DNA from: Marinobacter panjinensis | Lineage (GTDB): Bacteria > Pseudomonadota > Gammaproteobacteria > Pseudomonadales > Oleiphilaceae | DNA: 64,000 nt | Direction of reading: 5' to 3' | Assembly: GCF_005298175.1 (NCBI RefSeq) | Contig: NZ_SZYH01000001.1 | Span: 186,001-250,000, forward strand | Shown: in pieces, positions 25,192 through 34,374 of the stretch | Layout: the number at the start of each line of letters is the position of its first letter | Numbering within the stretch: position 1 is the stretch's first letter | Notes under the pieces: model-generated | The model's database searches: none | The model's input: only the letters and a program-made list of their open reading frames with translations | What the model was told of the DNA's origin: nothing | Position numbers and translations under genes: made by a program

Positions 25192-25426
25192 GAGCAAGTC
25201 CTCCAATCTTTCCTTGCGGGAAGTGTTGTTCCGCATAGGTCATGTCGATTGAAAGTCCGCCGGAACAGCCAGGGGCGGGCTATTGGGTACCCAGGTAAAA
25301 AGCGTAGTTGAAGTTTGTGGGCTAAGCCATTCTGTCAGTGGACTTCCCCCGATACGCATGACACGCCCCAGCCCCAAACGGAGCCCACTTCAAAGGCCTC
25401 GAACCGGTGCAACTCGTCAGTCAGGA

Positions 25427-26281
25427 TTACGTACGTTGCCGTTTCAGCCGGTACATGTTGTCATCAGCATGGTTCAACAGGGTGCCGGCGTCCTCCCCGT
25501 CCGCTGGATAACAGGCCACGCCGATACTGCAGGACGGCGTTTTGATATTGCCGAATTCGGCACCCAGGGGCACGGTTACGGCTGCGATGATTTGTTCCAC
25601 CTTTTTTGAAACGGCTTCCGCCGACTGGATGTCCGTCAACAGCACAGTGAATTCATCGCCACCCATCCGGGCCACCGTGTCCGTCTCTCGAACGCAGCCT
25701 TCCAGCCGTCCGGCAATCATGCAGAGCACTCGATCACCCATGGCATGTCCATGGGTATCATTGATGCGCTTGAAGTCATTGAGATCCAGAAACAGCAAAG
25801 CCAGGCTGCTCTGGTGACGATGGGCTGCGCGTATGGCTGACTCAAGTCGATCATGGAACAATGATCGGTTGGTAAGCCCTGTCAATGGGTCGTGATGGGC
25901 GAGGAAACGCAGTTTCTCCTCGGCCTGCCTCAGGGCCGTTACATCCCGCGCTACACCGATCCGCACACCGTCCTCTTCGGATAAACGGGCAGACCAGAGG
26001 ATGTATACAATAGTGCCATCTCTGTGGATGTAACGGTTACAGAAGTCATTGTGGGACTGACCGTCCATAACTCGAACAATGGACGCTCGTGTGACCCCCA
26101 GGTCATCTGGATGCACATAGTCGGTGATCAGTGTGCCCGTCAGCTCATCGGCACGATACCCGAGCAGTCCCTCACACGAATCGCTCACAAAGACGATCTG
26201 GTCGTTCTGATCGACTACAAAGACAGCGTCCAGCAACAAATTGGTCAGTTTGGGGTAAAGCGCTTTCAGATCAACGGGCAT
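25427..26281 (-). CDS. PAS-GGDEF diguanylate cyclase
   Basis: A 284-aa cytoplasmic protein. PAS at about residues 12-118 (AVFVVDQNDQIVFVSDSCEGLLGYRADEL ... IGVARDVTALRQAEEKL). GGDEF at about 125-284 with 'HHDPLTGLTNRSLFHDRL', 'LFLDLNDFKRINDTHGHAMGDRVL' and 'RMGGDEF', plus an RETD inhibitory site five residues before GGDEF. All catalytic positions are intact, so c-di-GMP synthesis with product inhibition is expected. The signal sensed by PAS is unknown. The start has no clear Shine-Dalgarno site. Confidence 0.88.
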   Translation of the reverse strand: MPVDLKALYPKLTNLLLDAVFVVDQNDQIVFVSDSCEGLLGYRADELTGTLITDYVHPDDLGVTRASIVRVMDGQSHNDFCNRYIHRDGTIVYILWSARLSEEDGVRIGVARDVTALRQAEEKLRFLAHHDPLTGLTNRSLFHDRLESAIRAAHRHQSSLALLFLDLNDFKRINDTHGHAMGDRVLCMIAGRLEGCVRETDTVARMGGDEFTVLLTDIQSAEAVSKKVEQIIAAVTVPLGAEFGNIKTPSCSIGVACYPADGEDAGTLLNHADDNMYRLKRQRT

Positions 26282-26676
26282 AGTTCAGGGAGATTTGGTG
26301 ATTCATAGAGGTCAAGTATCGTCCAGCGGGTGCAACAGGTTGTCGAAAAATCGCCTGTGTGGCCGGGCCTTCACGGAAAACATGGGTTCGCGCAATTCTC
26401 CAACGGACCTCTCCTTTCTTTGACGCTTTTTCTTTCTTGGAGGCTTCTTCATATAATTGCATAGCGCTGGGCGCGGCGGGTAATTTTTTGTTGCACTGCG
26501 CCAAAAGATTGGTCCGGCTGAGGCTAATTGATACTGAATGAGCCTTCTCCCCAGCTCAGCGGTGGCCCGCTAAGCTGGAAGGCGAGGCATTGCAGTGCTG
26601 CCGATGGTCGGAAGTTAGACGTCCTTTGAACGAGTTTTTTACCGCACCTAAAGCAACCACATTACGCTGGGAACCC
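26282..26676. other. Gene-free stretch with a large hairpin
   Basis: About 395 bases without a supported gene, lying between the stop of the serine hydrolase and the start of the diguanylate cyclase. It holds a strong imperfect inverted repeat (26533-26596) and, 18 bases after it, GTTAGAC (26614), a sequence like an integron core site. A minus-strand 77-codon open frame here is compositionally biased and has no family match. Confidence 0.5.
26533..26596. repeat. Long imperfect inverted repeat (hairpin)
   Basis: Nested stems: CCAGCT (26551-26556) with AGCTGG (26573-26578); AGCGG with CCGCT inside it, 4-base loop; GCCTT with AAGGC outside; and ACTGAATG with CATT-CAGT further out, one bulge. 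No T-run follows on either strand. Could be a factor-dependent terminator or part of a mobile cassette site. Confidence 0.5.
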
Positions 26677-27891
26677 CTAAACCAACGCCCCATTAACAAT
26701 AGCCCGCAATTCCTGACGGATCGGGTAGGTCGATGAGGGGATCAGTTGCGTCATGAAGATCACCACCATCTCCTCCACAGGGTCGATAAAAAAGTTGGTA
26801 CTCGCCAGGCCACCCCAACCATACTCGCCGACCGATCCGTTGATCTGGGATTTGGCGACGTCAGTCTTTACCGAAAAGCCCAGACCGAAGCCACTCCCGG
26901 CATAAGGTGTTTCGCTGAACGCACCGACAGAGAGGCCAGGCAGGTCCTGGTTGCCGGGCAGATGATTGCGACGCATGAATTCCAGAGTCTTTCGGCCAAT
27001 GATCCGCCGCCCGCCAAACTCGCCGCCCTGACAGAGTGCCTGGGCAAAGTGGAAATAATCGTCAATGGTGGAAACCAGCCCGCCGCCGCCAGACAGAAAC
27101 TTCCTTTTGTCCCCGAAAGGGGACGCCTGCGGATCGTCCTGCAGCTTGAACTGATCGACAGAATCGTACTGATAGCAGGCGGCGAAACGGTCAAGCTGAT
27201 CGTCACGAACATGGAAGCCGGTGTCCGGCATGGCCAAAGGCTCAAAGATATGCTCGCGCAGATACTCATCAAATGGCTTATCAGACAGCAACTGCACCAG
27301 ATACCCCAGCACATCCGTGCTCACCGAATAGTTCCAGGCGGTACCCGGTGAGAACTCCAGCGGCAGTTCTGCCAGATGACCGACCAGCGCTTCCAGTGTC
27401 ATATTGCGGCTGCCATCCAGCTTCAGCTCCCGGTAGGCGGCGTCAACGTTGGTGCGGTTCATGAACCCGTAGGTCAGGCCTGACATATGGGTAAACAGGT
27501 CGCGAATGGTCATGGTGCTGGTTGCAGGTGCGGTCAGGAAGTTGGGATAGATACCGCTTTTGTAAACCCGCAGGTTCTTCCAGGCCGGAATGTACTTGTG
27601 TACGGGATCATCCAGCAAAAACCGCCCCTGCTCATAGAGCTGCATCATGGCGATAGACGTAATCGGCTTGGTCATGGAATAAATTCGGAAAACCGTATCC
27701 CGGCAGACCGGCTTATTGCGCTCCACATCCATCAGCCCCTGAGCTTTCAGATACGCAATTTCCCCACGCCGGGCCACCAGTGTCAGCGTGCCGGGCAATT
27801 TCCCCGGCTGGATATAGCGACGGTCAAGATGGTCTTCAATGTAAGAAAGGTGGTCTGAAGAAAGGCCAGTAACCTGTTTGGATTCCGTCAT
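26677..27891 (-). CDS. Beta-lactamase-fold serine hydrolase
   Basis: 404 aa from the ATG at 27891. The frame runs on upstream to 28050 through a broken CPBP copy, so that part is not included. Class C beta-lactamase/esterase motifs: '[17 protein letters not shown]' with the S-x-x-K pair (SMTK) near residue 71, '[16 protein letters not shown]' with the catalytic tyrosine near residue 184, and 'GFGLGFSV' and '[10 protein letters not shown]' for the third motif. No signal peptide. Most relatives are carboxylesterases rather than antibiotic-degrading enzymes; substrate not known. GGAG eleven bases upstream. Confidence 0.83.
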   Translation of the reverse strand: MTESKQVTGLSSDHLSYIEDHLDRRYIQPGKLPGTLTLVARRGEIAYLKAQGLMDVERNKPVCRDTVFRIYSMTKPITSIAMMQLYEQGRFLLDDPVHKYIPAWKNLRVYKSGIYPNFLTAPATSTMTIRDLFTHMSGLTYGFMNRTNVDAAYRELKLDGSRNMTLEALVGHLAELPLEFSPGTAWNYSVSTDVLGYLVQLLSDKPFDEYLREHIFEPLAMPDTGFHVRDDQLDRFAACYQYDSVDQFKLQDDPQASPFGDKRKFLSGGGGLVSTIDDYFHFAQALCQGGEFGGRRIIGRKTLEFMRRNHLPGNQDLPGLSVGAFSETPYAGSGFGLGFSVKTDVAKSQINGSVGEYGWGGLASTNFFIDPVEEMVVIFMTQLIPSSTYPIRQELRAIVNGALV

Positions 27892-27896
27892 AGTGA

Positions 27897-28118
27897 TTAC
27901 AACTCCAGCACAAGATTTCTGCCACCAAGAAAAAGTACCCAAACCGTTACCGCAGCCCAGTGAATGAGCACTGGAACCCAGATAGACCGGGAAAGTACAT
28001 AAGCGTAGCCACAGGTGACACCCATAGCGCCTACAATAACCAGAAACCACGGATTCAGGAACAGAGAAATAGCCGTGGGGTTAAACGCCAGCGCTTAAGG
28101 GATGCCACAGAACGAATT
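27897..28118 (-). pseudogene. CPBP protease remnant (C-terminal part)
   Basis: About 222 bases almost identical to the 3' part of the CPBP gene at 33779-34318, including its stop codon. The copy breaks off around 28118 inside the codons for the FVVWHPLNAL region, with small indels appearing just before the break (for example 'gcgcttaaggg' against 'gcgcattgagcgg'). It lacks the EExxR catalytic motif and so is non-functional. It lies directly upstream of the serine hydrolase and marks the left edge of the 28.1-32.7 kb cargo. Confidence 0.85.
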
Positions 28119-28276
28119 TAAAGGTTTTTTTGAAATCATGGGGTTGCGAAACCAGTGTCTTATTCCCAGCCCCATCAGGTTATCAAAAAATAGATCACTC
28201 CTTCCCCTTTAGGTCAACGGTTAGTCTGGATCTCAGAGCATCAATCTCCTCGGGCTATTACCCTGGCAATATGGAC

Positions 28277-28303
28277 TTGGAAATATCAACCTGCCAATAT
28301 AAT
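28277..28303 (+). promoter_or_regulatory. Candidate promoter for the TPR-caspase cargo
   Basis: A perfect TATAAT (28298-28303) with TTGGAA (28277-28282) 15 bases upstream, or ACTTGG at 17 bases. The -10 box is 23 bases before the ATG at 28327, leaving a short leader with AGGGG. Confidence 0.45.
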
Positions 28304-28326
28304 GTGGTTAATAGGGGCCCGCCATC

Positions 28327-29085
28327 ATGGATCTGCCAACCAGCTTTCTAATATACGCAACCCTGTTTCGGCTGGCGGTTATTGCCGCCGGTGTGTTGAT
28401 TGTTGTGCTCGGCTATCGCCTGTTTTTGCAGGGCCTGGCGTCCAGTAATGAATCCGATGCCGCACTCGAGGGTGGTGGGTTCAAGCTGACCTTGAAGAAT
28501 GCCGCTCCGGGTACCAGTTTTGCCCTGTTCGGGGCGGTACTGATTTCGGTGATGGTGATTCAGGGCAGCCCGGAACTGAACGTCAGTAACGCAGCGCCTG
28601 GTGCTATCGCAGCGTCTGTAGAGCTGAAGCAGGGTGCTGGGAGTTTGCGCCTACGGAGCGACGACTCGGTCGCGCCCACCGTACAGCCGCAGTTACGCGA
28701 ATTGGCCATTGCAGCCAGTGAACAGTTACTGCAAGCCGGTATCCAGAAAGAGTTGCAAAACGATTTTGCCGGCGCGCTGGAGGCATACCGCTTGGCGCTG
28801 TCAATGCCGGGGCAGCCACTGCGCCAGTTGGTTAACCCGCTCAACCAGATGGCCTGGGTGTACCAGCTGCAAGCCGAACCCGATCTGGCGTTGCCGTTGG
28901 CGCTTCTTGCCCAGCAGATCAATCCAGCGAGCGTTGTGGTGATGGATACTCTGGCGCGGGTCTATGTGCAACTGGAACAATTCGACAAGGCGCAGCAGTT
29001 GGTGGATCGGGTGCTGCAAAGCGATCCGGGCAACGACGATGCCAAAGCGACGGACAAGTTGATCAAACAACTAAAGCCTCGCTAG
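28327..29085 (+). CDS. Membrane-anchored TPR protein
   Basis: A 252-aa protein. Two hydrophobic segments lie at about residues 8-35 (YATLFRLAVIAAGVLIVVLGYRLFL) and 62-78 (SFALFGAVLISVMVIQG). The C-terminal half has tetratricopeptide-like repeats ('AGALEAYRLALSMPGQPLRQLVNPLNQMAWVYQLQAEPDLALPLALLAQQINPASVVVMDTLARVYVQLEQFDKAQQLVDRVLQSDPGNDDA' is summarised here by its A-x3-Y/F and P positions). The repeats should sit on the periplasmic side. Family unknown. Its stop is 33 bases from the convergent caspase-like gene. AGGGG nine bases before the ATG. It lies in a cargo block between truncated genes. Confidence 0.65.
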   Translation: MDLPTSFLIYATLFRLAVIAAGVLIVVLGYRLFLQGLASSNESDAALEGGGFKLTLKNAAPGTSFALFGAVLISVMVIQGSPELNVSNAAPGAIAASVELKQGAGSLRLRSDDSVAPTVQPQLRELAIAASEQLLQAGIQKELQNDFAGALEAYRLALSMPGQPLRQLVNPLNQMAWVYQLQAEPDLALPLALLAQQINPASVVVMDTLARVYVQLEQFDKAQQLVDRVLQSDPGNDDAKATDKLIKQLKPR

Positions 29086-29118
29086 CAGCCGGTCACGGTT
29101 TCCCGCGCCGACAAACTC

Positions 29119-30909
29119 CTAACGCGGTACAAATACAAAATCGCCCGCCTCATGGCCCGCCATGTGAATGGGTTCATAGGTGGGTATCTGATTCACATTC
29201 AGATCGAACGCGGCGCTGGACACGCGTTCGCGGATGGCGAGAAACAGGCGCTCGGCTTCAAGGGTCAAGCCGTTTTCCTGCAGTACATCAAGAAAGGCCT
29301 TGGTAAAGACCGAGTGGCCACTGCCTCCGGAATCAAGTACCGGTTGCACGCCTCCGGAGGTGAGCGCGGTGCGCACTCTGGAGCTGGCGAAAGACTGCAG
29401 TAATTGCTGGCGCTTTTGGTCAGAGATCCCCGGCCTTAAGCGGGACAGAGAGCCACGGGAGAGGGTGCCCGCGTAACAGGAGTCGGCTACCACCAGTACA
29501 TGTTTGGCGGACATGATTTTCAGTTGACCGGTGATGTTGCGGGTCGAAATCCACTCTGTGTCCTCATCCTGCTTGGCGTCCACTGGAATCCAGTAACCCT
29601 CATCCAGCTGCTCTACCAAATGCCCATGGCCCGCGTAGTAAATGAGCAAGTTGTCCTTTTCGGTTAATTGCTTGCGCAGATTGTTGAGGGTCGAGAGGAT
29701 AGCTGCGCGATCGGCATTGTAGAGCTCGGTGATTTCGTAATCGTAATATTGTCTTAGCAGGCGGGCCACAGAGCGTGCGTCGTTAACCGCATTATCCAAC
29801 GGTGTCCAGTAGCGGTACTTGTCGTTGCCGATCACCAGGGCGTAATAGCGACCGAAACCTTTGTTGGGTATTTTTTGACGCTCGGGCTCTGCAGCGCCTC
29901 GGGTCCCGGCAGCGATAATTATTCGAAGGGTGGCGCGTTGACTACGGTTGTCGACGGCGACAATTTGTAAGCTGGTCTCCCTGTCACCGCTGCGGTATTT
30001 GGGCAGTTGGGTCTTAAAGAAACCATCGTCGGAGGTGGGTACGGACAGATTATTTATCGTTAGCGACTGCAGCCCAGCCGGGGCAATGACCCGTCCGGAA
30101 ATTTGCTGGCGCTCGCCCTCGGGGAGCGTTAAGCGGATCGACCCTCCACTGGCGGTCAGCGGCGGGTCAACCAGGTCGATTATAGGTGCGTCAACCGAGC
30201 CAGTTGATTGCAATGCTGCACCGCTCCCAGCGCGCAATTGTCGCTGCTGCAATTGCGCAACTTCTCGTTGGCGATTTGACACTTGTTGGTTTGGCTGGGG
30301 GTTGCTGGCCGCAACGGTCTGGTCCAGGAGCAATGCCAGGCTATTGTCATCCAGCCCTGCGGCCTGTCGGTAAAGGCGCACGGCTTCTACCGGGTCCTGT
30401 TTGACGCCCAGGCCTTGTTCGTAGAGTCGCCCGAGGTTGACGGCGGCACGCTTATACCCCTGGCTGGCCGCTTTTTGATACCAGGCGGCGGCCAACGGGT
30501 AGTCTGGCTGCTGATCGGCCAGCCCCTTTTCGTAAATCTCGCCGGTGTAATATTGCGCTTCTGCGTCGCCCTGATTGGCGGCTTCCTGCCAGATGCGCAG
30601 CGCCGATTGATAGCTCGCGGGATCATCAAGGACGTACTCGCCGCCCCGTAACTGACAGTCACCAACGGTGGTCTTGACTGGTTTGCGTTTGCCTACGTAG
30701 GTCATACCGCCCAGATGCCGGATCTGACCGGGCAGCAAACAGTTAACGACGGTGTACTCCTGTGCTTCAGCAGCAGGAGCCATCGGCGGGGAAATCTTTT
30801 CCTGTCCATTGCTATCGAGTTGGGGGGAATTGCCGCAGCCAATGACCAAAACCATCGCAATAACATGTGGTCCGAATCGAAGCAGAGTCGTTAGGAAGGA
30901 TTGGTACAT
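29119..30909 (-). CDS. Caspase-like (C14) lipoprotein with Sel1 repeats
   Basis: A 596-aa protein. Lipoprotein signal with lipobox VIGC (cysteine near residue 25). Residues about 105-190 hold Sel1/TPR-like repeats (AEAQYYTGEIYEKGL, AAAWYQKAASQGYKRAAVNLGRLYEQGLGV). A beta-rich linker follows, then a caspase p20 fold from about residue 350: 'YYALVIGNDKYRYWTPLDNAVNDARSVARLL', the histidine in 'IYYAGHGHLV' near 425 and the cysteine in 'LVVADSCYAGTLSRG' near 475. Both catalytic residues are present, so a peptidase is likely, cutting after basic or acidic residues (not predictable). AGAGG before the ATG. Confidence 0.85.
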   Translation of the reverse strand: MYQSFLTTLLRFGPHVIAMVLVIGCGNSPQLDSNGQEKISPPMAPAAEAQEYTVVNCLLPGQIRHLGGMTYVGKRKPVKTTVGDCQLRGGEYVLDDPASYQSALRIWQEAANQGDAEAQYYTGEIYEKGLADQQPDYPLAAAWYQKAASQGYKRAAVNLGRLYEQGLGVKQDPVEAVRLYRQAAGLDDNSLALLLDQTVAASNPQPNQQVSNRQREVAQLQQRQLRAGSGAALQSTGSVDAPIIDLVDPPLTASGGSIRLTLPEGERQQISGRVIAPAGLQSLTINNLSVPTSDDGFFKTQLPKYRSGDRETSLQIVAVDNRSQRATLRIIIAAGTRGAAEPERQKIPNKGFGRYYALVIGNDKYRYWTPLDNAVNDARSVARLLRQYYDYEITELYNADRAAILSTLNNLRKQLTEKDNLLIYYAGHGHLVEQLDEGYWIPVDAKQDEDTEWISTRNITGQLKIMSAKHVLVVADSCYAGTLSRGSLSRLRPGISDQKRQQLLQSFASSRVRTALTSGGVQPVLDSGGSGHSVFTKAFLDVLQENGLTLEAERLFLAIRERVSSAAFDLNVNQIPTYEPIHMAGHEAGDFVFVPR

Positions 30910-31275
30910 GCTGGCCTCTGTGCCTTTCCGGCGAATGTCTTGCCACTAAAGGTTCTTCTGTTAATTCTAGAACATAATTACATTAATTTTTATAATAATA
31001 TGTGTCGCAATACCCTACTTGTTATTTTTTTCATCAATGTCGGACATATAAATAATGGGAAAAAGAATTAAAGAAAACGTACTAATAACCAAAGGATTAT
31101 AATGTTATTTTTGAAATGTAATTTTCTAAACTACAATTTAAGTGTTAAGTGGTTCTACAAGTTAAATAAGCCGAGTTTCAGTAGATCGCTATTTGTCAGA
31201 ATAAATGCTTTTCACTGTTGTGGTTCGTTGTAGCAGCGGAATGTGTGTCCGGTTTCACAACGGAAGGCAGAAATT
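30910..31275. other. AT-rich intergenic region of the cargo block
   Basis: About 366 bases with much lower GC than the flanks, especially 30950-31200, between the divergent caspase and barrel genes. It should hold both promoters. No gene is seen. The base composition supports foreign origin of this block. Confidence 0.6.
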
Positions 31276-32511
31276 ATGAACGTCATCACCTCCCTACCGC
31301 CTGATTTAGCCGCACTGACAAAAGACCTGATGCGCGCCAGCAGATTGCCGCTGAGCGCCGCTTTGTTGGGTACGTCCCTCCTGCTCGCGCCAGCGGTATA
31401 CGCGGCGCAGAGCCTCGATACCGCGGTCAATAACGCGGTAGGAAACAGTTGTGCGTCGGGGATCAACCCGGACGCTGGTAGCAATCTGGCATTATTCTGT
31501 GACGATGGTGGTGCAGCGAGTTCAAGTACCGGTGGGACAACAACTTCGCAAATCAGCATCGGGGCACTGGAAAAACAGGATGACACCCGCAGCGATTTGG
31601 CACGGGTGGACTTGGGCCCTGTAAGCGTGTTTCTGACGTCGGACTTCGAAACCCATGAAAAAGACCCCACCCCCATTGAAGGCCGGGGGTTTGAATCAGA
31701 TCGCATTGCGATATTGGCGGGTCTGGATTACCTGATTAACGAGAACGCGAGCCTGGGTATGGCGTTCAATTACGCTAAAGTGGATGGTGATTTCGATGGC
31801 AGGATCGAGGGCCAGAACAGCGGCGGATTTGATAACAGCAGTTATGGGTTGATGGCCTTTGGTGAATATATCTTTGCAACCAGAGCCTACATTAACTGGT
31901 CGTTGGGCTACAACAACCACGACTATGAAACCGAGCGCTATTCGACAGTCAGCATGGGAAACAGTGTTGCCAACGGAGTGCTGGCAAGTGACACCGATGC
32001 GGATGAAATCAACGCCGGTATTGAATTCGGTTACGATATGACAATGGATTCCCTCATATTGGGCCCGCGTTTGGCACTGCGCTATAAAAAAACCGATATC
32101 GATGGTTACACGGAAACGGTAAAAAGCAATAACCCATCGAGTGCCCTTGCGCCGCTGGCGTTAATCGTTCGCGGGCAGGCCGAAAAGTCGCTCACCTCGC
32201 ATCTGGGCGTACAATTATCGAAAGCCATTAATTGGGACCACGGCGTTTTATTGCCGCAGTTGTACCTGGAGTACGTGCATGAGTTCCAGGACGACCAGCG
32301 CGACATCGCTTTTTCTTTCCAGGACGATCTGGCCAACAATGTCTTTAATTACAACAACGACGCGCCTGATCGCGATTACGGCAATGTACTTGTTGGCGTG
32401 GTGGCGGTGTTTGCGAATGGCCTGCAATCGTTTATCAGTTATGAACGCCTGGTGGCATACAGCAATCATGACAACGACAGATTCAGCGTGGGCGTGAGAC
32501 AGGAATTTTAA
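31276..32511 (+). CDS. Autotransporter-like outer-membrane beta-barrel protein
   Basis: 411 aa from the ATG at 31276 (GGAAGG eight bases upstream). It has a long signal peptide (LPLSAALLGTSLLLAPAVYAA), a short Ser/Gly/Thr-rich linker (DGGAASSSTGGTTTSQ), and then about 300 residues of alternating strands: 'VFLTSDFETHEKD', 'ILAGLDYLINENASLGMAFNYAKVDGDFDG', 'YGLMAFGEYIFATRAYINWSLGYNNHDYE', ending in ...VGVRQEF with a terminal phenylalanine, the signal read by the BAM machinery. This is the autotransporter beta-domain pattern without a large passenger. Divergent from the caspase-like lipoprotein. Confidence 0.8.
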   Translation: MNVITSLPPDLAALTKDLMRASRLPLSAALLGTSLLLAPAVYAAQSLDTAVNNAVGNSCASGINPDAGSNLALFCDDGGAASSSTGGTTTSQISIGALEKQDDTRSDLARVDLGPVSVFLTSDFETHEKDPTPIEGRGFESDRIAILAGLDYLINENASLGMAFNYAKVDGDFDGRIEGQNSGGFDNSSYGLMAFGEYIFATRAYINWSLGYNNHDYETERYSTVSMGNSVANGVLASDTDADEINAGIEFGYDMTMDSLILGPRLALRYKKTDIDGYTETVKSNNPSSALAPLALIVRGQAEKSLTSHLGVQLSKAINWDHGVLLPQLYLEYVHEFQDDQRDIAFSFQDDLANNVFNYNNDAPDRDYGNVLVGVVAVFANGLQSFISYERLVAYSNHDNDRFSVGVRQEF

Positions 32512-32924
32512 TGCAGGGAATTATAAGGTTGCTCACGACCAGCCCGCAACGCCTCGAGCCATGCCCCAGTCTGGGACTCGTTAGCGGGGTAACCACATTC
32601 GAGGACAAGGCAGTGTATACCCGATAGGTCTTCGGGCTCCTTTCTGAATCGAAATGTCCATATTCCCTCAAGAGACCTTCTGCCAGAGTAAATCAGTGCC
32701 TGATACGCGGCGGAGTTTTGCCAGTTAACCACCGATTCCGGGTCCGGGAAGCGAATAACAACGGTATCCGTGTGGGGGTGTTTCCCGCTCAGCACTTTTG
32801 CCCGTACGCCACGGAGTACAAGTTCGGCACGCCAGGGAGCGAGCGTGTCAGGTACTTTGCTCCGGTATTCTTCCCATTTGGCTGGGTCTTTTATGGTGAT
32901 CTGGCCGATTACGTAGGCTGTCAT
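32508..32924 (-). CDS. DUF1330 protein with a replaced C-terminus (chimera)
   Basis: A 138-aa frame. Residues 1-77 match the intact DUF1330 protein at 24169 almost residue for residue (MTAYVIGQITIKDPAKWEEYRSK..., HPHTDTVVIRFPDPESVVNW). After 'AAYQALI' the similarity ends (around base 32692) and about 60 unrelated residues follow before a stop that overlaps the end of the barrel gene. The normal C-terminal strand is lost, so the product is probably non-functional. ATGA overlap with the upstream SGNH gene is kept. It marks the right edge of the inserted cargo. Confidence 0.7.
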   Translation of the reverse strand: MTAYVIGQITIKDPAKWEEYRSKVPDTLAPWRAELVLRGVRAKVLSGKHPHTDTVVIRFPDPESVVNWQNSAAYQALIYSGRRSLEGIWTFRFRKEPEDLSGIHCLVLECGYPANESQTGAWLEALRAGREQPYNSLH

Positions 32925-33688
32925 TCTTGTCCTCTCAGGCGCTCAGAGTAATCAGCAGTGTAGAATACACCTGCGCCACTTTTCAGTTTCTGACTTACCA
33001 GAGCTTCAGCAATAGCCCGGTAGCCCCTGCTACCGGGATGGTAGCCATCGCTGGCAAGCAGTGATGTATCAGTTATTGCGGGATAGCTCAGGTACCGGAA
33101 ACCCGAGGGTGCCTGCCTGGCCAGTTGCTCATAGACCGAGTTCAGTTGCCGGGCCCGCCACCCCATGACTTGCCGGAGTGGAGCGGGCAACGCAGTAAAC
33201 AGGTGTATGGGCGGCACACTCAGCAGGTATACCGGCCCCGGGTACCCCGCGGCAAGCGTGTCGCGAAGCGCCAGTAGCTGCCGGCGGAACCGATACCTGG
33301 GCGTGAAGCCCGTTGTGTCGTTGACCCCCATGCTCAGCAGAACCACATTGGCCTGCGGAAGATCAACACCGCGCAGTTTCCGATTAAGCTGATCCAAACG
33401 GATGCCATTTACTCCAAAGGTATGCCAGGAAATGGTTCGGCCTGTACGCTCATGCAGTTGCAGCGCCAGCTGGCTGGCAAGGCCCTGGTCATGAGTGGTC
33501 ACGCCGACGCTGGCTGCCGTGGATTCCCCGATCACCAGAAGACGCAAATCCGGCTGACCCTCGCCGTAATGACCACAGGAAGGGCCATGGGCTTCCGGCA
33601 GTCTGGGCGTTGTCTTCCGGGCGCGTTTGCCCTGGTAAAGCAGCACCGGGAAGAGCAGGGCGGTGGTTAGCCAGAATGGAAGGTGCAT
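32921..33688 (-). CDS. SGNH/GDSL-family hydrolase
   Basis: A 255-aa protein with an N-terminal membrane segment (FWLTTALLFPVLLYQG). The SGNH blocks are all present: 'LLVIGESTAAS' (catalytic serine in GES), 'FGVNGIRLDQL' (glycine block), 'MGVNDTTGF' (asparagine block GxND) and 'SDGYHPGSRGY' (DxxH). These are esterases or lipases of broad type, here probably acting in the periplasm. Its stop overlaps the start of the chimeric DUF1330 gene (ATGA), showing the two were one operon. Confidence 0.85.
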   Translation of the reverse strand: MHLPFWLTTALLFPVLLYQGKRARKTTPRLPEAHGPSCGHYGEGQPDLRLLVIGESTAASVGVTTHDQGLASQLALQLHERTGRTISWHTFGVNGIRLDQLNRKLRGVDLPQANVVLLSMGVNDTTGFTPRYRFRRQLLALRDTLAAGYPGPVYLLSVPPIHLFTALPAPLRQVMGWRARQLNSVYEQLARQAPSGFRYLSYPAITDTSLLASDGYHPGSRGYRAIAEALVSQKLKSGAGVFYTADYSERLRGQE

Positions 33689-33778
33689 TGAGTTCTCTTT
33701 GGCCTGCTGTGGATTACTGAAGATTACCTGAATTGGCGTCGGTACTGGCGTTGCGATTGATGCCGTCCGGGCAAAGGG

Positions 33779-34318
33779 TTACAGCTCCAGCACAAGATTT
33801 CTGCCGCCAAGAAAAAGCACCCAAACCGTTACCGCAGCCCAGTGAATGATCACTGGAACCCAGATAGACCGGGAAAGCACATAAGCATAGCCGCAGGTGA
33901 CACCCATAGCGCCTACGATAACCAGAAACCACGGATTCAGGAACAGAGGAATAGCCGTGGGGTTGAACGCCAGCGCATTGAGCGGATGCCACACCACGAA
34001 GACCAGAGTGCTGACTGCCACGCTCCAGGCAGCCTTTGCGTGCCCCGAGGCCAGTATGTTTCGGGGTATCAGTACGCCCCTGAAGAAGGCCTCTTCGAGC
34101 AGTGACGGGAACACAAACAACAGGATGGGTAGTACGGGTGTGATTGGCGAGTCCAGCCACCCGAATCGAAACAAACCGGCGCCGAAACCGACAGACACCG
34201 CTATGATTGCGAACACGGGCACCAGTGCCCAAGCCTTCAGCGGGGCTTGAAAAGGGGAGGTCAGAAGACTCTGGGCGAGGTTGTTACTGAGGTACCTACC
34301 AGGGTTTGCTGAGATCAT
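33779..34318 (-). CDS. CPBP-family intramembrane glutamic protease
   Basis: A 179-aa membrane protein with five hydrophobic segments. The CPBP motifs are 'LLEEAFFRG' (EExxxR, residues about 73-81), 'FVVWHPLNAL' (FxxxH) and a last '[13 protein letters not shown]' (HxxxN/A). These proteases include the CAAX prenyl protease 2 relatives and bacteriocin self-immunity proteins; the substrate here is unknown. The C-terminal two fifths are duplicated at 27897-28118. The start lacks a good ribosome binding site. No partner gene is evident. Confidence 0.83.
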   Translation of the reverse strand: MISANPGRYLSNNLAQSLLTSPFQAPLKAWALVPVFAIIAVSVGFGAGLFRFGWLDSPITPVLPILLFVFPSLLEEAFFRGVLIPRNILASGHAKAAWSVAVSTLVFVVWHPLNALAFNPTAIPLFLNPWFLVIVGAMGVTCGYAYVLSRSIWVPVIIHWAAVTVWVLFLGGRNLVLEL

Positions 34319-34374
34319 AGGGTTGAGGATTCACAAATTCGCTTAAATAAATCTGAAGATCATGTAGCCAGCCT

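Noticed and set aside
26271..26504. A 77-codon minus-strand frame before the diguanylate cyclase
   Set aside because: Lysine-rich and low complexity, with no ribosome binding site or family match; it overlaps the cyclase start.
26510..26625. Integron attC site
   Set aside because: A GTTAGAC core and a hairpin are present, but the opposite core (RYYYAAC) is only GGCTAAT and no integrase gene is in the window. Kept as a finding, not as a feature call.
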